Part shown: in pieces, positions 7,616-8,521 of the stretch | Layout: each line of letters opens with the position of its first letter | How positions within the stretch are numbered: the first letter of the stretch is position 1 | Source of the DNA: Akkermansiaceae bacterium | Lineage (GTDB): Bacteria > Verrucomicrobiota > Verrucomicrobiia > Verrucomicrobiales > Akkermansiaceae | DNA: 8,521 bases | Direction of reading: 5' to 3' | NCBI GenBank assembly: GCA_028293225.1 | Contig: JAQGPE010000277.1 | Span: 1 to 8,521, forward strand | Position numbers and translations under genes: made by a program | Notes under the pieces: generated by a model | What the model saw: only the letters and a program-made list of their open reading frames with translations | What the model was told of the DNA's origin: nothing | Databases searched by the model: none

Positions 7616-8373
7616 AATCCCTGCTTAAAAGCATGCTCCGCGGCGCTGGTTACGAGTTGAGACGACGGGAGGCGCCGCCCTCCGCCGGGGGCCTACAACG
7701 GCCGGTGGGTGACTTCGGATGTCTCCTCGAGGATTTGCGGGCCCGCGGTTTCGCGCCCCGAGCGATCCTGGATGGCGGGGCGAATTCCGGGGGCTGGAGC
7801 CGGCTCGCGAAAAGCATCTTTCCCGGTGCGGACTGTTATCTCTTCGAGCCTCAGGAGGAGATGCGCGTGTCGCTCGAGGAGTTTTGCCGTGACTTCCCGG
7901 ATTCGAAATACTTTCTCGCCGGCGTCGGGGCCGTTCCGGGTGAGCTGGAGCTGAATGTCTATGATGACCTGGTTGGCTCCTCGTTCGTCAGCAAACCCAC
8001 GGCCGACCCGCGGAGCCCGGCGAAAGTGCGGCGGGTGCCGATTTGTACCGTAGATGAAATGGTCGCGTCGGGAAAAATTCCGCAGCCGGAATTGATCAAG
8101 CTGGACGTGCAGGGGTTTGAATTGGAGGTGCTGCGCGGCGCTGCCCAGGTTCTACCCAAAGCGGAATTGGCCATCCTGGAGGTATCGCTTTTCCACTTCG
8201 AGCCCGCCTGGCCAATTCTCCATGAAGTCGTCGCGTTTATGGCGGCGCGCGGTTTTGTGACGTACGACTTCGCGGGCTATCGGCGACGGCCTCTCGATGG
8301 CGCCCTCGGACAGACGGATATTTGCTTTGCCCGTGAGGACGGCGAGCTTCGGCAAAAATCCACTTGGAGTTAA
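7612..8373 (+). CDS. FkbM family SAM-dependent O-methyltransferase
   Basis: A 253-residue methyltransferase of the FkbM family, whose members O-methylate hydroxyls on sugars or polyketides and recur in capsule, O-antigen and exopolysaccharide loci. Motif I is DGGANSGGWS (54-63); FEPQEEM (78-84) is the acidic loop that binds the SAM ribose; VPICTVDEM (142-150) and LIKLDVQGFELEVLRGA (161-177) are the strongest family signatures, followed by the strand AILEVSLFHFEP (187-198). The length is normal and no membrane segment is seen. The N-terminal 50 residues include a basic helix (KSLLKSMLRGAGYELRRRE) typical of members that begin just after a glycosyltransferase gene. Start ATG 7612 overlaps the preceding TGA by four bases (ATGA), giving strict translational coupling to the glycosyltransferase. 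The likely role is methylation of the sugar added by that enzyme, which is inference from adjacency. Confidence 0.93.
   Translation: MKSLLKSMLRGAGYELRRREAPPSAGGLQRPVGDFGCLLEDLRARGFAPRAILDGGANSGGWSRLAKSIFPGADCYLFEPQEEMRVSLEEFCRDFPDSKYFLAGVGAVPGELELNVYDDLVGSSFVSKPTADPRSPAKVRRVPICTVDEMVASGKIPQPELIKLDVQGFELEVLRGAAQVLPKAELAILEVSLFHFEPAWPILHEVVAFMAARGFVTYDFAGYRRRPLDGALGQTDICFAREDGELRQKSTWS
8366..8369 (+). promoter_or_regulatory. Shine-Dalgarno GGAG before the last, partial gene
   Basis: GGAG lies 9 bases upstream of ATG 8379, overlapping the final codons of the FkbM gene. The spacing is close to ideal and supports 8379 as a genuine start. Confidence 0.5.
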
Positions 8374-8378
8374 GAACC

Positions 8379-8521
8379 ATGGAAAGCCTTTCGGAAACGA
8401 ATCTGGCCGAGTCCCGGCGGGCGGCCTCGAATATGACACGCGGCATCAGCGCCGCGCCAATCCATCGCGAGGTCATCCGGCATGCGAACGCCGCCCCCAA
8501 ACGCGGGAATTTACTCGATTT
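8379..8521 (+). CDS. Probable SAM-dependent methyltransferase, N-terminal fragment (3' end outside window)
   Basis: An open frame of 47 codons plus two bases runs from ATG 8379 off the window edge. It starts 5 bases after the TAA of the FkbM gene, on the same strand, with a GGAG ribosome site at good distance. The last residues read KRGNLLD, and the remaining two bases (TT) would make Phe or Leu. 'G-x-LLDF' is the usual first strand just ahead of motif I (G-x-G-x-G) in class I methyltransferases, and the preceding segment APIHREVIRHAN looks like the helix that normally leads into it. Motif I itself is not in the window, so the family assignment is tentative. If right, this is the third methyltransferase in the operon. 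Confidence 0.55.
   Translation, partial: MESLSETNLAESRRAASNMTRGISAAPIHREVIRHANAAPKRGNLLD

Noticed and set aside
1..8521. CRISPR arrays, tRNA/rRNA genes, insertion sequences, rho-independent terminators
   Set aside because: No regularly spaced repeats, transposase frames, terminal inverted repeats or hairpin plus T-run structures were seen; intergenic gaps are at most 19 bases.

Overview
The window is a single-strand block of cell-surface glycan genes. Nine consecutive genes lie on the + strand, with 1-4 base overlaps or gaps of at most 19 bases, so it reads as an internal piece of one long operon for a capsule, exopolysaccharide or O-antigen-like polymer. Both edge genes are cut by the window. 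No promoter, terminator, RNA gene, mobile element or CRISPR array could be supported. There is no taxonomic marker. GC-rich coding DNA and dense translational overlaps suggest a high-GC Gram-negative such as an Acidobacteriota, Verrucomicrobiota or proteobacterial lineage, but this is a weak guess.

Layout: (2-721) C-terminal part of a nucleotide-sugar glycosyltransferase; (721-2055) a GT4 glycosyltransferase broken by three in-frame stop codons; (2055-3392) an intact GT4 paralogue of the broken gene; (3411-4487) a Gfo/Idh/MocA sugar oxidoreductase; (4499-5608) an extended short-chain dehydrogenase/epimerase; (5628-6248) a class I methyltransferase; (6245-7615) a second, unrelated-looking GT4 glycosyltransferase; (7612-8373) an FkbM-type O-methyltransferase; (8379-edge) the first 47 codons of what is probably a third methyltransferase.

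Taken together, the two dehydrogenase-fold proteins probably make or modify an activated sugar, the glycosyltransferases assemble the repeat unit, and the methyltransferases decorate or cap it. Exact sugars and linkages cannot be read from the sequence. The most notable feature is the decayed copy in the tandem GT4 pair: it keeps one reading frame over its whole length and an intact catalytic EX7E motif, yet has TGA at 1126, TAG at 1201 and TAG at 1309. This points to recent inactivation by point mutation, with possible polar effects on the genes behind it. I found no convincing undescribed system; the rest is an accessory polysaccharide locus of familiar families in an uncommon combination.
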